Source: Akkermansiaceae bacterium (GTDB lineage Bacteria; Verrucomicrobiota; Verrucomicrobiia; Verrucomicrobiales; Akkermansiaceae). From it: a DNA stretch of 24,955 nucleotides. Within the stretch, counting starts at the first letter, position 1. Every line of letters begins with the position of its first letter. Shown in pieces: positions 22,536 to 24,955 of the stretch. A program made the translations under genes and the position numbers. The notes under the pieces are model-generated. The model was not told the DNA's origin, did not search any database, and saw only the letters and a program-made list of their open reading frames with translations. Location of the stretch: contig JARFPV010000321.1 of NCBI GenBank assembly GCA_029288115.1, positions 1-24,955 on the forward strand. Direction: 5' to 3'.

Positions 22536-23915
22536 CTACATGTTCAAGAACGGTTTTGCCATGCTCCATATTCCTACCAGGACGATCAGCAGGGCACTCG
22601 CCCAGAACCAAATTGAGAAACCTTTACCAAAATCCATACGCGGATCGGCGTGTTTCTTTTTGAAGTGGATCGCTGCATAGAGCACGACGAGGAGAATGAT
22701 CGAGGTGACGAAGCCACCCGCGAACACCATGAATACCGGTTTTTTTATAGCCAGAAAGACGATCGCCCATAAAGTTGGGATTACCCAAGCAAGCCCCATG
22801 ATCCAACGTCGGCGGGTTTTGAGATTCGAGAAATTGAATACACCTACTTGGCCAAAAGCATCGGCAAACTGCCTGGTCCACGCGGCAAGCGCGGCGAAAG
22901 TTGTCGAGAAAAGCACGACGAAAGCACCACAGTAAAACAATGGCTCAGCCCAGTCGCCCAGGGTTGTCGTATACATCGTCGCAAGATAGGCGAGGAACTC
23001 GCCTCCTGAGTCAGGAACGGATCCGCGACCGTGCAGCAGTCCGGCGCCGAGGACGTAGAAGGCCGCGGTCACGATTGTGTAGACGAGCATAGCAGTCACC
23101 GCATCGATCATCATCACCTTGGTCCATCCTCTGGCGCGCTGAGCCCACTCGTCGCTGCCGTCGTTCTCGCCTGTCTTGGCAGCGTAACCCTTCTCGATGA
23201 GCCAGTAGTTGTAAGCCATGATCTCGTCGCCACCGACACCGGTGATTCCGAACGCGCCGATCACGAGCAGCATGAGTGCGTTGTCGCTTGGTAGGCTGAA
23301 TGTCAGCCCGGAGAGGACCTCACCCATTTTCACGGCCTCTGGGCCCATCTGCAGAGCGATCAGCGAGATGAGTGTAAATATAGTAAACAGTCCGATCATG
23401 ATGACCGAGAGTCTTTCGATCAACTTGTAATAGCCTCCCGAGACGATAACCCCAACGGCAATCACAGACACCGCGAGCCAAATCTCGATTGATAGTGCTG
23501 GGATCGCCATGTTGAGCAAGATACCCACCATGCCGATGATTGCCCCGACTTGTAAGAATTTGAAAATCATCAAGAATAACCATGTCCAGATACTCCAATT
23601 CGCCTTGCCTAGTTTTGGACCCGGTAGGTGGTTGAGCGAAGCAAAGGTAGGTTTGCCGACGATGATTGCGTGTTTGCCAAACTCGACTTGCACCGCAACT
23701 TTTACGAGGCAGCTGACGAGGATTACCCACAGAGCGATGAACCCTGCCTCTGCACCGAGGGTGGTGGTGGCGACCAGTTCTCCGGATCCAACGATGCAGG
23801 CTGATAGAATAAACCCCGGGCCAATGTGTTTGAGGCTGCTAAGGAGCGTTTTGGGTGGATCTTCGACTTTGGAGGGGTCGAGGGTGTAGGGGTCGGGAGC
23901 TGTGGACGATGACAT
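22536..23915 (-). CDS. Nramp-superfamily membrane transporter lacking the metal-binding motifs
   Basis: This is a 459-residue inner-membrane protein with about 11 hydrophobic helices. The N-terminal part aligns by pattern with Nramp/MntH (IGPGFILSACIVGSGELVATTTLGAEAGFIALWV), but where Nramp TM1 has DPGN this has GSGE (43-46), and where TM6 has MPH this has GVGGDEIMAYNYW (226-238). It is thus a member of the Nramp fold (within APC superfamily) with a probably different substrate or ion coupling. The ATG at 23915 (MSSSTAPDPYTL) is preferred over a TTG at 23924; neither has a Shine-Dalgarno sequence. A short cytosolic N-terminus (about 1-28) precedes TM1 and a charged loop lies near 250-265. It is convergent with clpB and divergent from the VCBS gene. 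Confidence 0.8.
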   Translation of the reverse strand: MSSSTAPDPYTLDPSKVEDPPKTLLSSLKHIGPGFILSACIVGSGELVATTTLGAEAGFIALWVILVSCLVKVAVQVEFGKHAIIVGKPTFASLNHLPGPKLGKANWSIWTWLFLMIFKFLQVGAIIGMVGILLNMAIPALSIEIWLAVSVIAVGVIVSGGYYKLIERLSVIMIGLFTIFTLISLIALQMGPEAVKMGEVLSGLTFSLPSDNALMLLVIGAFGITGVGGDEIMAYNYWLIEKGYAAKTGENDGSDEWAQRARGWTKVMMIDAVTAMLVYTIVTAAFYVLGAGLLHGRGSVPDSGGEFLAYLATMYTTTLGDWAEPLFYCGAFVVLFSTTFAALAAWTRQFADAFGQVGVFNFSNLKTRRRWIMGLAWVIPTLWAIVFLAIKKPVFMVFAGGFVTSIILLVVLYAAIHFKKKHADPRMDFGKGFSIWFWASALLIVLVGIWSMAKPFLNM

Positions 23916-24022
23916 CAGCGGCAAATCTATTGTGCCGCGTTCCAGCTAGGAAGCCTTAAATCGGCGATTGTGGCGTGGTGATGATTGCGAAACATGGAGG
24001 GTGGGAAATCCTGCCAGCTGAG

Positions 24023-24118
24023 ATACACTTGAATTGCAGGTGGCTAGTGAGAGTCGGAATCGACATGCACGTCAGGAAGTGTATTTTAATAGCCAACACT
24101 CCACGAGCGTGAGGGTGT
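24023..24118 (+). other. structured leader upstream of the VCBS gene (possible pseudoknot)
   Basis: Within the 231-nt gap 23916-24146 there are interleaved complementary arms: ATACACTT (24023-24030) with AAGTGTAT (24077-24084), and TGGCTA (24041-24046) with TAGCCA (24090-24095). The order left1-left2-right1-right2 is that of a pseudoknot. A third hairpin, ACACTCCAC with GTGAGGGTGT, lies at 24096-24118. It may be chance; no known riboswitch was recognised. Confidence 0.25.
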
Positions 24119-24146
24119 CAAACACTGGACGAAGGAAACCGGCGCC

Positions 24147-24918
24147 ATGACCAAATTGCATTGTTGGAACAAAAATACGATCATGGCATCCTTGATTGGG
24201 CTGTCATGTGTGGAATCCGGTGTGCTCGCCGAGAGGAAGCCATCGGGTCGTGATGCCTGGAAGCAGTATGTCGGTAAGACGGGGCCCAGCGGTTGGCGAG
24301 TCAACGTGATTCAGTCGGATCCGAATGACCACGGGCCGGATGGATTTAACTTCCATGATTGGGATGGTGACGGTGATCTGGATGTGCTGGTGAACTTTGA
24401 AGAAGGTGGATTTAGTCGTCTGTATTTTAATCCGGGGCAGGGCAAGATTCGTTCCGAATGGTCTGACTACATCGAATTGGAAAAGCATGGCAAATGTGAG
24501 GACTCAGGGATGGGAGATCTCGATAACGATGGCGATATCGATTACGTTGCCAATGGTGGTCATGTTTTTTTCAACCCTGGCAGGAAAAGAGTAAGAGTTT
24601 CCGACGCGTGGGTTCACATGACTTTGTTTAAGAATGAAGCACGCAACCCGGTTGTTAGCGACATCGATGGTGATGGATTGAATGACCTCATTGTCGGTGC
24701 CTCGGCGTGGTACAAGCAGCCGGATGAAGGCAAGCATGACCCGTCGAATTGGAAGCGTTACAAGCTTGGGGAGGCCAAGTGGCCGATGACCTGTAAGATC
24801 ACTGACATGGATGGCGATGGTGATCACGACATTCTGGTTCAGGAACGCAGGAAGCAGGGGACGTTCTACTATGAAAATCCCGGCAAGAACAAGGTGACCG
24901 AACCATGGCCCGTGAGGG
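24147..24918 (+). CDS. secreted FG-GAP/VCBS-repeat protein, 3' end missing at contig edge
   Basis: An open frame runs from ATG 24147 (GAAGGAAA with AGGA 10 nt upstream) to the end of genomic sequence, giving 257 residues with no stop. It has an N-terminal signal (hydrophobic MASLIGLSCVESGVLA, about 13-28) and four calcium-binding FG-GAP-type loops: DWDGDGDLD (71-79), DLDNDGDID (124-132), DIDGDGLND (172-180) and DMDGDGDHD (220-228). Each is followed by hydrophobic residues as in beta-propeller blades. Such proteins are exported and often linked to polysaccharide use or adhesion in Verrucomicrobiota and Planctomycetota. The substrate is unknown. ATG 24183 is an alternative start. The frame continues into adapter bases as SYTHLRAHET, which is artefact and was excluded. 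Confidence 0.85.
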
Positions 24919-24955
24919 CTGTCTCTTATACACATCTCCGAGCCCACGAGACTTG
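24919..24955 (+). other. Nextera/Tn5 sequencing adapter (artefact), not genomic
   Basis: The Tn5 mosaic end CTGTCTCTTATACACATCT (24919-24937) is followed by CCGAGCCCACGAGAC (24938-24952), the Nextera read-2 adapter, then TTG that may begin an index. The minus-strand translation of this stretch gives MGSEMCIRDS, a well-known database artefact. Confidence 0.97.

Noticed and set aside
24504..24947. 147-residue minus-strand open frame beginning MGSEMCIRD
   Set aside because: It starts inside adapter sequence and runs antisense to the FG-GAP coding frame; the N-terminus is a known Nextera artefact.
1..24955. CRISPR array, tRNA, rRNA, transposase or phage genes
   Set aside because: No regularly spaced repeats, cloverleaf-like sequence, rRNA signature or mobile-element protein was seen in any frame.

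Overview
This window looks like an ordinary chromosomal contig end from a Gram-negative bacterium, most likely a marine or host-associated member of the Verrucomicrobiota (Akkermansiaceae/Rubritalea-type). That placement is an inference from the protein styles: FG-GAP/VCBS proteins, lipoprotein enzymes, an SSS sugar-acid symporter with a dgo module, and a YegP-like DUF1508 protein. It also fits the many starts without a Shine-Dalgarno sequence. No rRNA, tRNA, CRISPR array, insertion sequence or phage gene was seen. The right end is not genomic: bases 24919-24952 are Nextera (Tn5) sequencing adapter.

Layout, left to right. 1-1230: a lipoprotein cyclophilin and a small DUF1508 protein, closed by a good terminator. 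1229-5675: a sugar-acid locus in which dgoK-dgoA (minus strand) diverge from an SSS symporter and a secreted SMP-30/gluconolactonase-like lactonase (plus strand). Together these suggest lactone opening, uptake, 2-keto-3-deoxy-galactonate phosphorylation and aldol cleavage to pyruvate and glyceraldehyde-3-phosphate. The dehydratase step is absent here. 5680-8466: an MsbA-like ABC half-exporter followed by a histone-deacetylase-fold protein with a lipoprotein signal. 8621-10323: two tandem paralogous membrane-anchored coiled-coil proteins of unknown function, both exactly 271 residues, preceded by striking A/C-rich, G-poor leaders. 10407-12242: DnaG primase. 12329-13366: a MenF-like chorismate-binding enzyme.

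13363-19639 is a minus-strand run. In transcription order it holds a possible caspase-fold lipoprotein, ribH, an unusually long nusB overlapping ribH by 8 nt, an Aas-like acyl-ACP/CoA synthetase with a degenerate acyltransferase domain, an L,D-transpeptidase and a TIM-barrel sugar isomerase/epimerase. 19793-22366 is full-length clpB. 22536-23915 is an Nramp-superfamily transporter lacking the metal-binding signature motifs. 24147-24918 is a secreted FG-GAP/VCBS protein cut off by the contig end.

The best candidates for undescribed biology are: the tandem 271-residue coiled-coil pair and its leaders, the exported HDAC-fold lipoprotein, the NusB with a roughly 150-residue insertion, the Nramp relative with GSGE/GGDE in place of DPGN/MPH, and the lipoprotein with a possible His/Cys caspase-like dyad. 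No defence system or large novel cluster was found.
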